From Winogradskyella vidalii (GTDB lineage: Bacteria > Bacteroidota > Bacteroidia > Flavobacteriales > Flavobacteriaceae), in NCBI RefSeq assembly GCF_013403955.1, contig NZ_JABFDG010000001.1, forward strand, positions 1,054,001 through 1,118,000: a DNA stretch of 64,000 nt, given 5' to 3'. Position 1 is the stretch's first letter, and the number at the start of each line of letters is the position of its first letter. The position numbers and the translations under genes are program-made. The notes under the pieces were generated by a model, which saw only the letters and a list, made by a program, of their open reading frames with translations, did not search any database and had not been told where the DNA came from. Shown in pieces: positions 1 through 8,257 of this stretch.

Positions 1-273
1 ATTTTATCTTATATCTTTTTAGACTTATAGTCTTATAAATCAATAAAATAATAGGTGTTCATTCTTTAAAACTGAATAATTAATTGTTTAAAGGACATAT
101 AACGCAAACTTCAGGTTTTGATTATGCATGACTCTTGGGACTTTAGTATTGGTCATTCTTCTTTTAATTTTAGGTTCTTTTTCTCGGTTGTTTTAAATTT
201 GGACTTCTCTTTTTTTTGTTTTTTGCGCTTGATTTTCATCTGACTTTGTATCTTGGTGCTGTAATTTATAATT
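1..273. other. Upstream spacer before first glycosyltransferase
   Basis: These 273 bases hold no open frame I would support. They are very AT-rich, with T-runs around 210-225. No clear TAnnTTTG box, terminator or tRNA was seen. The region probably carries the leader of the gene at 274 or the tail of an upstream gene outside the window. Confidence 0.4.
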
Positions 274-1209
274 ATGCCAAAACAACCACTTGCTTCTATA
301 ATAATACCAGTATATAACCGTGCCCATTTAATTGTCGAGACCTTAGATTCTATTATGCAACAAAGTTATCTGAATTGGGAATGCTTGGTTGTAGATGATG
401 TAAGTACAGACACCACGGTTGAAGTTATTACATCATACGCCGAAAAAGATAGCCGAATAAAACTATATAAACGTCCAGATACTAAGCCAAAAGGAGCTAA
501 TGCCTGTAGAAACATAGGTCTAGATAAAGCACAAGGAAACTATATTGTGTTTTTTGATAGCGATGATTTAATGACGGAAAACCATTTAGAGGTTAAGGTC
601 AATGCCATTCAGAAATTTGACTGTGATTATGTCTTAACTAAAACACAATATTTTAATTACAGTAACGAGGGTATCAATGCCTATTATCAATTCGATACAA
701 TTCCTATTACAGCCTATAATTATGTTACACGGAAGATCAATTGGTTAACTTTAGATGTTTGTATAAAGGCTACACTCGCTAAATCTATTTCTTTTAACGA
801 AAACTTACAGTCTGGACAAGAATATAATTACTTTAGTAAATTGGTTCATTTTTCTACTAATACAGAGTTCATAGATGAGGTTATTTCATTAAGACGATAT
901 CATAATGCGTCCATACGCGCAAGATTAAACAATGGTTACAAAAAACAGGTTGGACGATTTAGAGCAAGTTGGTTTACATATTTGGACTTAAAGCCTATAG
1001 CCAATAACGATAGTTTAGAATTTTTGATGAATAATTGTGTAAGGGTTTGCCATGAAACTAAATCTGTGTTTGTAGCTACAAAAAAGCTATTTGTAAAGGA
1101 AGTCTTAAGTTTTTATGGTTTACGCGGAGTCTATTTTTTATTATTATTTTTTAGTTTAAAATATCTTAAGTTAGGTTATAATTATAGGCATCTATTTTTA
1201 AAGGATTGA
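274..1209 (+). CDS. Family 2 glycosyltransferase
   Basis: A GT-A fold glycosyltransferase that should move a sugar from a nucleotide-sugar to a lipid-linked glycan at the cytoplasmic side of the inner membrane. The N-terminal 100 residues carry the core: SIIIPVYNR at 8-16, the acidic pair DD at 41-42 and the metal-binding DSDD at 95-98. The C-terminal 200 residues are variable and basic near the end, which fits acceptor binding or membrane contact. It is the first of three tandem GT2 genes with related N-termini. Donor and acceptor cannot be read from sequence. The ATG start fits the usual family start just before the first beta strand. Confidence 0.93.
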   Translation: MPKQPLASIIIPVYNRAHLIVETLDSIMQQSYLNWECLVVDDVSTDTTVEVITSYAEKDSRIKLYKRPDTKPKGANACRNIGLDKAQGNYIVFFDSDDLMTENHLEVKVNAIQKFDCDYVLTKTQYFNYSNEGINAYYQFDTIPITAYNYVTRKINWLTLDVCIKATLAKSISFNENLQSGQEYNYFSKLVHFSTNTEFIDEVISLRRYHNASIRARLNNGYKKQVGRFRASWFTYLDLKPIANNDSLEFLMNNCVRVCHETKSVFVATKKLFVKEVLSFYGLRGVYFLLLFFSLKYLKLGYNYRHLFLKD

Positions 1210-1275
1210 AAGGCCTGTTTTTTATCTAAACTATTATATTCGTATTTTGTAATTGAAAAAAAATAAATTATTCAC

Positions 1276-2214
1276 TTGCCTTTAGTTTCTATCATTATAC
1301 CAACATATAACCGCTCCCATTTAATTGGTGAAACGCTAAATTCTGTGTTAGCACAAACCTATGAAAATTGGGAGTGTATTGTTGTAGATGATGGTAGTAC
1401 GGATGGAACTGACCTATTATTAGCTACTTATTGTCAACAAGATTCCAGAATTCAATATCACCACAGACCTAAAGATCGACCTAAGGGTGGAAATACTTGT
1501 CGGAATTATGGATTTGAATTGAGTAAAGGTGACTATGTGAACTGGTTTGATAGTGATGATTTGTATCTGCCTGAAGCGCTACAAACCATTAGTTCTGCAT
1601 TTGAAATTATGACTGATGTTGTTGTAAGTCCATTGCAACGTTTTAACTCGGAAACAGGTACGTTATCAGCGCAAAATACAATTGATAAATTACCGTTAAT
1701 TCCTGCTTATTTGGTAGGCGAGGTGGCCTTCTACACTATTGGTCCTACATGGAGACGTTCTTTTTTATTGCAGCAAAATCAATTGTTTGATGAAAAATTA
1801 ACTATTATTCAGGATTGGGATTTTAATCTTCGTATGCTATATCAAAACCCTACTATTGTGTTTTTAGAGACTGCTCAAATACAGTATCGGATTCATGAGC
1901 AATCGTTACAAAAGCAATTGTCAGAGTTGAACTTGGATTTAATAGAAGCTGATTTTAAAATTAGAACTAAGCATTTAAAACTTTTAGCTGAATATTACCC
2001 ATCAGGTGTTCCTGTTTTAAGACAATTTATTTTAGACCGGCGAAAACATTTTGTAAAATTAGCATTTACTAGAAAAGATAGATATAAAATGAGTTTAGCA
2101 AAAGATTTAATACAAACTCAGAAAGCACATCAAGATTATATAGGCGTTATTAAAACTTATTTAGGGCTATGTTCTTATAAATGTTTTGGAAGAGGGTATT
2201 GGTTTTTTAGGTGA
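1276..2214 (+). CDS. Family 2 glycosyltransferase
   Basis: GT-A glycosyltransferase of the same tandem family as its two neighbours. Motifs: SIIIPTYNR at 5-13, VDDGSTDGT at 37-45, DSDD at 92-95. A WDFNLR segment in the middle matches the region that holds the catalytic base in this family. The start is TTG at 1276. No ATG lies close enough upstream in frame, and the first beta strand follows at once, so TTG is the best start. The N-terminal third is close to that of the gene at 2429 while the C-terminal parts differ, which suggests duplication followed by acceptor-domain divergence. Sugar specificity is unknown. Confidence 0.92.
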   Translation: MPLVSIIIPTYNRSHLIGETLNSVLAQTYENWECIVVDDGSTDGTDLLLATYCQQDSRIQYHHRPKDRPKGGNTCRNYGFELSKGDYVNWFDSDDLYLPEALQTISSAFEIMTDVVVSPLQRFNSETGTLSAQNTIDKLPLIPAYLVGEVAFYTIGPTWRRSFLLQQNQLFDEKLTIIQDWDFNLRMLYQNPTIVFLETAQIQYRIHEQSLQKQLSELNLDLIEADFKIRTKHLKLLAEYYPSGVPVLRQFILDRRKHFVKLAFTRKDRYKMSLAKDLIQTQKAHQDYIGVIKTYLGLCSYKCFGRGYWFFR

Positions 2215-2225
2215 GGGAGTAAAAA

Positions 2226-2267
2226 GAATACAGAGCATAGAACATAGAGAATAGAAGTTGGATTTAA
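2226..2267. repeat. Degenerate 7-bp-period repeat
   Basis: Six consecutive 7-base units all begin with GA: GAATACA, GAGCATA, GAACATA, GAGAATA, GAAGTTG and GATTTAA. The run lies just after the stop of the glycosyltransferase ending at 2214. The units are not identical, so this is an old or fast-drifting array. The same period recurs elsewhere in the window. Confidence 0.55.
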
Positions 2268-2428
2268 ATTTTCAGCTAAGAGTTAGCTTATCAATACAAC
2301 TTTTTTTAGTGACAAGGCATTTTTCCAATGGAAATAGTAATTTTCAGAAAACTAAAAACCAACAGCTTTCAATTTCCAACTCTAAACAAAATTACTATCT
2401 TAGCCCACAGCTATTAAAACATTGAAAC

Positions 2429-3364
2429 ATGACCAAAGAACCTTTGGTGTCTATTATTATTCCTACATTTAATCGTGCCCATTTAATTGGAGAGACTTTA
2501 GATTCTGTGTTGGCTCAGACTTACCAAAATTGGGAGTGTATTGTGGTTGATGATGGTAGTATGGATGGTACCGACCAATTAATGGCCAGCTATTGTGTTA
2601 AAGATTCAAGGTTTCAATATCATCATAGACCAGCAGATCGTTTGCCTGGAGGTAATGCGGCTCGTAATTATGGGTTTGAGGTTTGTAAAGGGGAATATGT
2701 GAATTTTTTAGACTCTGATGATTATTTTGATACTAAAGCCATAGAAGTGAAAATTTACTATGCTTTAAGAGAATCTGCAGATGTAATAATTTCAATGCAC
2801 GCAAGATCATATGAAGAATTAACTCCAACAGTAAATTTTATAAGAAGTTTTGAGACTAATAATTTTGATATAGATTTTGTGTTATCAAGAAATTCAATTG
2901 TTACAGCAGATCCATTAATTAAAACAACTAAACTTACAACTGTGCGGTTTGATGAAGAACTAGTTAGATTTCAAGATTATGATTTTTTTATTCGCTTGTT
3001 TAGAACTCATTTGAAGTATTGTATGCTAGATGCTAAATTGTATTGTTACAGAGAAAATAACGTAGATAGTATATCTTCTAAAGCATTAAATGGTGTTGCT
3101 AATAAATCAAATTTACAGTTATATATTGTTAAGCAAAATCTAGAATATTATAAAGGCAATAAGGTTGTTGAATTAGAGTGCTATAGAACTATTAGGAAAA
3201 TGTATAAGAGTTTTATGAAAGAAAGAAAGATTATGTGTATTCTTAAAAATTATAATTTTTATAGAAAAGGATATATACTTAATTTTATAGAGTTTTCATT
3301 TTATTTCTTTTATAATTTGTTTTTTCAAAAGGGGTTTGATAAAATGAAGCGAAAAATAAGATGA
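2429..3364 (+). CDS. Family 2 glycosyltransferase, mosaic
   Basis: Third member of the tandem GT2 family. The core has SIIIPTFNR at 8-16, VVDDGS at 39-44 and DSDD at 95-98, with an FQDYDFFIR segment further on as the likely base region. Residues 1-95 are very close to the gene at 1276. From about base 2740 onward the DNA becomes more AT-rich and the protein no longer resembles the neighbour, ending in a hydrophobic and lysine-rich tail. This looks like a conserved donor half joined to a different acceptor half, but that is inference. The ATG at 2429 follows a 214-base spacer. Confidence 0.92.
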   Translation: MTKEPLVSIIIPTFNRAHLIGETLDSVLAQTYQNWECIVVDDGSMDGTDQLMASYCVKDSRFQYHHRPADRLPGGNAARNYGFEVCKGEYVNFLDSDDYFDTKAIEVKIYYALRESADVIISMHARSYEELTPTVNFIRSFETNNFDIDFVLSRNSIVTADPLIKTTKLTTVRFDEELVRFQDYDFFIRLFRTHLKYCMLDAKLYCYRENNVDSISSKALNGVANKSNLQLYIVKQNLEYYKGNKVVELECYRTIRKMYKSFMKERKIMCILKNYNFYRKGYILNFIEFSFYFFYNLFFQKGFDKMKRKIR

Positions 3365-3368
3365 TTGT

Positions 3369-3596
3369 ATGTATTTAGATTTTATAAACGTGAAACAGAT
3401 CATGTCGTTTTATGATGTTAATTTCTGTGATACCGAACTTCTTTTTTATGTTTTAAATATAGGTGCATTATCCCTACCGCATAAAATAATAGAGCATTTA
3501 TTAAATTGCTTTAAAAATGTTTTTAATATTTATTATGCACAAGAATATAGAAGAATAAAAATACTTAATTTTAAAAATTTAAAAGAAGCGTATTAA
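3369..3596 (+). CDS. Small unrecognised open frame
   Basis: A 75-codon frame begins five bases after the preceding glycosyltransferase stop and ends 18 bases before the next gene. I recognise no family. The product would be hydrophobic and aromatic-rich with two Cys residues and a basic end, but has no convincing membrane segment or motif. The tight spacing favours a real gene or the remnant of one. The high AT content means a chance frame is also possible. Confidence 0.3.
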   Translation: MYLDFINVKQIMSFYDVNFCDTELLFYVLNIGALSLPHKIIEHLLNCFKNVFNIYYAQEYRRIKILNFKNLKEAY

Positions 3597-3614
3597 AAGG
3601 AAATTAATTAAACA

Positions 3615-4751
3615 TTGAGGACAATCACAATATTACATCCTTTTTCTGCTAAATCTGTTGGATTAGAATCTACAGATTTATACTATTTTCATAGTAAACC
3701 ACATGAAAACGCCTTACGTATTTTACAAAGTAAAGGCTTTGGTGTCACAATAGATTATTTTACAGGTTCTTTTTTTCCTTATACCAAAACGATAAAAGGT
3801 GTTAAAAAACGTTTTTGGCCAGTTAGTTGTCCTATTTTAAAAAAGCGACATGCTTGGAAAAAACAACATTCATTATTTAATTATTTATACACTAGTGTAA
3901 AGCCTTCAACACTTACAATTATAAATATGTCTGGACATGGCAGTGCCTATTGTTTTAAATTGGCAGCTTTATTAAAAAAACAAAATAAACCTTATATCGC
4001 TATGATTGGCGGTATGCATATGGGAACCTCAAAAGACGTTTTAAGTTATTATAACAATGCCAATCATATTATTGTACATACACAGGTTCAAAAAGATATT
4101 TTAAAACAAACAAATGGATTTAAGGATTTAGAAATAAAAGTGATGCCATTAGGTGTAGATACGAGCTTGTTTAAACCCTATTTTGAAGTAAAAGAAAAAT
4201 CTAGTTTGTTGTATGTGGGACGTATTTCGCGATTAAAGCAAATAGAGTGTGCTATAGATTCACTCTCGTATCTAAATAAAAAAGGAGTAAGGGGAGTAAA
4301 CTTGACTATTATAGGTCCTATAAGTGATACTGAATATCATAAAGAATTACAAGAAAAAGTACGAAGTCTAGGATTAGAATCTCAAATACATTTTAAAGGT
4401 GCGCTAAATCAGGAGGATTTAATACCTTACTACCAAAAAGCAACATTACTTTTAATGCCTAGTAAACATGAGTCTTTTGGTATGGTTATGGTCGAAGCTA
4501 TGGGTTGTGGTACACCTGTAGTTGCATTTCGAGGTTCAGGTGGCCCTGATGAAATTGTGACCAATAACGTTACAGGGTTATTGTGTGAGGACGTTAATTA
4601 TAGTGAGGAGGTTTATAATTTATTAATTAATAAGAAAGTATTAGATGACATGTGTCTTAGCGCTGTGTTAGACGTTAAGCATCATTGGAGTTTAGATTAT
4701 ACCGCAAAGTGCTTAGAGAGTTCAGTTAAATTTGCATTAGAAAAATTTTAA
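3615..4751 (+). CDS. Family 4 (GT-B) glycosyltransferase
   Basis: Retaining GT-B glycosyltransferase of the GT4 type acting in polysaccharide assembly. The C-terminal nucleotide-sugar domain begins near residue 195 with the YVGRISRLKQ strand. The EX7E motif is seen as ESFGMVMVE near residue 285, followed by the glycine-rich GSGGPDE. The N-terminal acceptor domain has an HPF motif right after the start and a GGMHMG loop near residue 132. The start is TTG at 3615; the first beta strand follows immediately and no better start lies upstream. The stop abuts the next ATG, so the two genes are translationally linked. Confidence 0.92.
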   Translation: MRTITILHPFSAKSVGLESTDLYYFHSKPHENALRILQSKGFGVTIDYFTGSFFPYTKTIKGVKKRFWPVSCPILKKRHAWKKQHSLFNYLYTSVKPSTLTIINMSGHGSAYCFKLAALLKKQNKPYIAMIGGMHMGTSKDVLSYYNNANHIIVHTQVQKDILKQTNGFKDLEIKVMPLGVDTSLFKPYFEVKEKSSLLYVGRISRLKQIECAIDSLSYLNKKGVRGVNLTIIGPISDTEYHKELQEKVRSLGLESQIHFKGALNQEDLIPYYQKATLLLMPSKHESFGMVMVEAMGCGTPVVAFRGSGGPDEIVTNNVTGLLCEDVNYSEEVYNLLINKKVLDDMCLSAVLDVKHHWSLDYTAKCLESSVKFALEKF

Positions 4752-5879
4752 ATGAAATTTAATAGTATAAGAATTAATGATATTAAGTGTATTGTGTGGT
4801 ATGTTCCTTTAGAATTAAATCATTCTAGTTACATATTGTCATCAACTTTACTATTTGCTAAACAGAATAATATTGAATTTAAAATATCTAATAAAAACCT
4901 TAATAAAAGAGGGCAAATAAATGTTTTAAATGATAAAGTTAGATATACAGATCATTGGTTTTCTAAAGTAACCTATGTCGATTTTATTTTACATTCTAAT
5001 AAAAAAATTCGATTAGCATTTGATCTTAATGATTTGGGCTATTATTTTTCGAGACATGCATTTAAAATTGCAGATGTGGTTTATAAGCGTTCATATAATC
5101 CTAAGTTTATTAACAGGTTAGCAACCAGCAAGAAAAGTAAAATTAAAAAAATGGGTTTACCTTTTATGGTAAGACCAAATGAGAGTCCAGAGCCTTTAAA
5201 GCTTTGTTTTAATTATTTGATATTTAGATTTAAACAATATGTCAAACCAAATCGATCAGTTTTTAGTAGAGGTATTAAAATTTTTCCTTTAGTTTATAAA
5301 GAATTGAAAAGGTTCTTTTACACAAGAAAGGTTAGTGATTTTGAAGTAGTTTCATTGAATTTAAATAATAATATTTTTTATCAAAAAAGGTTATTCTATT
5401 CAAAAGATGTAGATGTCAAGAATTTGACAGAACAAAGGGTTAATATGATACAAATTTTAAAAAACAGTTTTGGAGATGTATTTAAAGGCGGGTTAATGGA
5501 GGATAGTTTATCTGTTAAGTTATATCCCGAGATTATTTCAAATATATCTGGTGATCAGCATGCCTTCTTGGAAGAAATGAAGAATTGTGGCATTTGTATT
5601 TATACAAGAGGTCTAAAAAAATCTACAGGCTGGACGTTATCCGAGTTTATGTCTCAAGGTAAATGTATCATAGCAGAACAAATTTATAATGATTTACCAT
5701 TTAAAATAAGACATGATGTTGAGGTTATGTTTTATAATTCAGATGAAGAGATGATTGAATTTTGTAAACAATTAGTACTTGACGAAAATAAAAGAAAAGA
5801 ACTTGGTGAAAATGCACGTAAATATTATGATAGATATGTAAATCCTAAGACTTTTTTGGAATCACTACTGAAAAATTAA
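4752..5879 (+). CDS. Unassigned glycosyltransferase-like protein
   Basis: I do not recognise a precise family. The last 100 residues resemble the end of a GT-B enzyme: a KSTGWTLSEFMSQGKCII segment sits where GT4 enzymes have EX7E, but with Lys in place of the first Glu. A KRKELGENARKYYDRYV helix follows, as is common at GT1/GT4 C-termini. The first 270 residues are lysine- and aromatic-rich without a clear nucleotide motif. The ATG directly abuts the preceding stop. The gene is notably AT-rich. It may be a divergent transferase with another donor; alternatives cannot be excluded. Confidence 0.7.
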   Translation: MKFNSIRINDIKCIVWYVPLELNHSSYILSSTLLFAKQNNIEFKISNKNLNKRGQINVLNDKVRYTDHWFSKVTYVDFILHSNKKIRLAFDLNDLGYYFSRHAFKIADVVYKRSYNPKFINRLATSKKSKIKKMGLPFMVRPNESPEPLKLCFNYLIFRFKQYVKPNRSVFSRGIKIFPLVYKELKRFFYTRKVSDFEVVSLNLNNNIFYQKRLFYSKDVDVKNLTEQRVNMIQILKNSFGDVFKGGLMEDSLSVKLYPEIISNISGDQHAFLEEMKNCGICIYTRGLKKSTGWTLSEFMSQGKCIIAEQIYNDLPFKIRHDVEVMFYNSDEEMIEFCKQLVLDENKRKELGENARKYYDRYVNPKTFLESLLKN

Positions 5880-5886
5880 AATAATA

Positions 5887-6918
5887 TTGAATACGCTATT
5901 TATACATCACAGATCAAAACACCATGCTAAAAACTCGGGGTATAGTAGGTTGGTAGATTACTATAAAGGTTCTGCCTCGGTAAATGGAGATCAAAATATA
6001 CCATTTATAGCGGCCAAACAATGGGCTAAAATGGCTAAAAAGCAAGCCGGTATATATGATGCAGGAAGTGTTTTTAAAGAATATGCGCTCTATAAATCAT
6101 TAAAAAACAGAGATAAACAAGAGCCTACAACTGTTCATTATTTAAATGGTGAACGTGATATTCGATACGTTGTACGGTATGGAAGCGTATTTAAAAATAC
6201 TAGATTTTGTGCGTCGTTTCATAAACCACCAAAAACTTTAGATACTCTAATTCATTACACTGATTATATAAGTCGTTTAGATGGTGCTGTTTGTGTTGGA
6301 GAAAATCAGGTTAATTATATTAAAGAGCGTTTTAAAATTCCGAAAGTAAAGTATATACCTCATGGAGTAGATAGTCAGTTTTTTGTACCTGCATTACATG
6401 AAGCGTATAATCAACCTATATTGTTATTTGTAGGACAGCACATGCGCGATTTTGAGGCTTTAAATTATTGTGTACCTAAGTTAGCAGAAGCAATTCCAGA
6501 TTTAAAAGTACATGTGATTATTCATAAGGCTTATGTGAATAAAGTATTACCACATCGCTGCGTGGAAGTTTTTAGCGGAATTAATGATGCAATGTTGTTA
6601 AAAAAGTACCAAGAGGCTACCGCTTTGTTTTTACCTTTACTAGATAGTACTGCTTGTAATTCTATTTTAGAAGGTTTGGCTTGCGGATTACCAATTATAA
6701 CCACGGATGTTGGTGGGAATTCTGGATACTTAAAAAGCACAGATGCTGTGTTAACAAAATTGGGCGCTTATGATGATTTAATAGAACACACTATAAAAAT
6801 TGTTTTAAATGAAAGTCTTTTAGAAACAATGCGTAAAAAAAGTAGAATGAAGGGAGAAGCCTTAGATTGGAAATTTGTGGCTAGTGACGTAAATGATTTT
6901 CATGCGTCTTTATTTTAA
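5887..6918 (+). CDS. Family 4-like glycosyltransferase
   Basis: GT-B protein of 343 residues. Near residue 158 it shows the IPHGVDSQFF hinge typical of GT4, then ILLFVGQHMRDF at the start of the C-terminal domain. The usual first Glu of the EX7E motif is replaced (segment STACNSILEGLACGLPII keeps only the second Glu), followed by TTDVGGNSGY. Loss of the first Glu occurs in some active members, so activity is likely but not certain. The start is TTG at 5887, seven bases after the preceding stop, directly before the first beta strand. Confidence 0.88.
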   Translation: MNTLFIHHRSKHHAKNSGYSRLVDYYKGSASVNGDQNIPFIAAKQWAKMAKKQAGIYDAGSVFKEYALYKSLKNRDKQEPTTVHYLNGERDIRYVVRYGSVFKNTRFCASFHKPPKTLDTLIHYTDYISRLDGAVCVGENQVNYIKERFKIPKVKYIPHGVDSQFFVPALHEAYNQPILLFVGQHMRDFEALNYCVPKLAEAIPDLKVHVIIHKAYVNKVLPHRCVEVFSGINDAMLLKKYQEATALFLPLLDSTACNSILEGLACGLPIITTDVGGNSGYLKSTDAVLTKLGAYDDLIEHTIKIVLNESLLETMRKKSRMKGEALDWKFVASDVNDFHASLF

Positions 6919-6970
6919 ATACATGAAAGTACATGCGTCTTAATTTTTTTATAATTTATAAAATTAGTTT

Positions 6971-8167
6971 TTGAAACCACCACTTAAAATTGCCATATAC
7001 ACAGGACTTATTCCGAATACGACCTTTATTGAAACGCTCATTGCTGGAGTGGCAAAAGAGCATGACGTCTTACTTTTTGGTACGGTTAAAAAAAAGACAC
7101 GTTATGCTTCTAAGCGTATTAAAATTATAGATACGCCCACGTCGTTATACAAAAACATACCGTTGACACTTTGGCGCGCCATAAAGTTAGGTATTCAACA
7201 TCCTAAACGCTTATCATTAGCCATAAAAGAAGCGAAAACTTATGCTACCTTGTATACTAAATGGCTTCGATTCTCACGTTTTGTGCCCGTGTTATTATAT
7301 GCGCCAGATATCTTTCATTTGCAATGGACGAGCCGCATAGATCGTTGGTTGTTTTTAAAATCGACATATCCCTGTCATATTATAGTGAGTCTGTTAGGCT
7401 CACAAGCAGCTATTTTACCTTATATTAATCCGGAAGTGTTTAAGAGGTATCAACGTTGCCTTCCTAAAGTAGATGCTATACATTCCATATCTGAACATTT
7501 AGGGAATCAGGCTACAAATTTTAATGTCCGTCCAGAGCGTGTTTATGTGATTTCGACTCCTATTCCAACAGCTGCTTTCTCGTATTATAAACCTTTTGAA
7601 AAACGTGATGTTAAACCATTTCAGCTGGTATCTGTAGGACGCTATCATTGGGTTAAAGGGTATCGATATGGTATACAAGCGGTACAGCAACTTATTCAGT
7701 CTGGTGTAGATGTTCATTACACCATTATAGCAGCAGGTAAGATTCCTGAAGATCTTATATTTCAAGTCAACCAATTGGGGTTACAAGATCATATTACCTT
7801 CAAGCCCAGTTTACCTCAAACCACATTATTTGAGCACTTGCAAACGTATGATGCTTTGCTATTGCCAAGTTTAAGTGAAGGTATCGCCAATGTGGTATTG
7901 GAAGCTATGGCTATAGGACTGCCTGTAATTTCTACAAATTGTGGAGGTATGGCAGAAGTGGTGATTCCTGACAAAACGGGTTGGTTGATCCCTGTTAGAG
8001 ATGCTAAAGCCTTAGCTGATGCTGTGATTAATTGCATGGAAGTTACCGAGGAAGATAAGCGTCTTATGATACAGCAAGCTTTCGATTTTGTAAACAATCG
8101 TTATCATGAAAAGCATAGTATAGCCCAGATGTTGCGGCTTTATGAGGAATTAGGTCGTAGGTATTAG
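6971..8167 (+). CDS. Family 4 glycosyltransferase (paralogue A)
   Basis: GT-B glycosyltransferase of GT4 type, 398 residues. Features: IPNTTFIETLI near the start (acceptor loop), VSVGRYHWVKGY opening the C-terminal domain near residue 220, EX7E as EGIANVVLE near residue 300, and a GGMAEVV loop. It is a close paralogue of the next gene over its whole length, with the C-terminal half most alike. The start is TTG at 6971. The final codons and the stop lie inside a 7-bp-period repeat (8146-8187), so the exact C-terminus (LGRRY) depends on repeat length. Confidence 0.92.
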   Translation: MKPPLKIAIYTGLIPNTTFIETLIAGVAKEHDVLLFGTVKKKTRYASKRIKIIDTPTSLYKNIPLTLWRAIKLGIQHPKRLSLAIKEAKTYATLYTKWLRFSRFVPVLLYAPDIFHLQWTSRIDRWLFLKSTYPCHIIVSLLGSQAAILPYINPEVFKRYQRCLPKVDAIHSISEHLGNQATNFNVRPERVYVISTPIPTAAFSYYKPFEKRDVKPFQLVSVGRYHWVKGYRYGIQAVQQLIQSGVDVHYTIIAAGKIPEDLIFQVNQLGLQDHITFKPSLPQTTLFEHLQTYDALLLPSLSEGIANVVLEAMAIGLPVISTNCGGMAEVVIPDKTGWLIPVRDAKALADAVINCMEVTEEDKRLMIQQAFDFVNNRYHEKHSIAQMLRLYEELGRRY

Positions 8168-8187
8168 GTTGTAGGGATTAGGAAATA
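8146..8187. repeat. 7-bp-period repeat spanning a stop codon
   Basis: Six 7-base units of pattern GGNNNTA: GGAATTA, GGTCGTA, GGTATTA, GGTTGTA, GGGATTA and GGAAATA. The array encodes the last residues of the glycosyltransferase ending at 8167 and contains its TAG stop (8165-8167). Confidence 0.6.
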
Positions 8188-8214
8188 CGTTTCTGAGTTC
8201 TAATGTTTATAACT

Positions 8215-8222
8215 TACCTTTG
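8215..8222 (+). promoter_or_regulatory. Candidate TAnnTTTG promoter box
   Basis: TACCTTTG fits the Bacteroidota -7 consensus TAnnTTTG and lies 35 bases before the ATG at 8258. No clear -33 TTTG partner is obvious. It could give the second GT4 paralogue its own promoter. Confidence 0.4.
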
Positions 8223-8257
8223 TCCGCGTTAGTGTTATTTGAACCAATTACTAAACT

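Noticed and set aside
3388-3397. ACGTGAAACA, like one half of a parS site
   Set aside because: The other half (TGTTTC) is missing, the site lies in the small frame at 3369, and parAB is 57 kb away; a chance match.
5887-6918. Possible pseudogene because the first EX7E Glu is absent
   Set aside because: The frame is intact at normal length, and active GT4 relatives can vary at this position.
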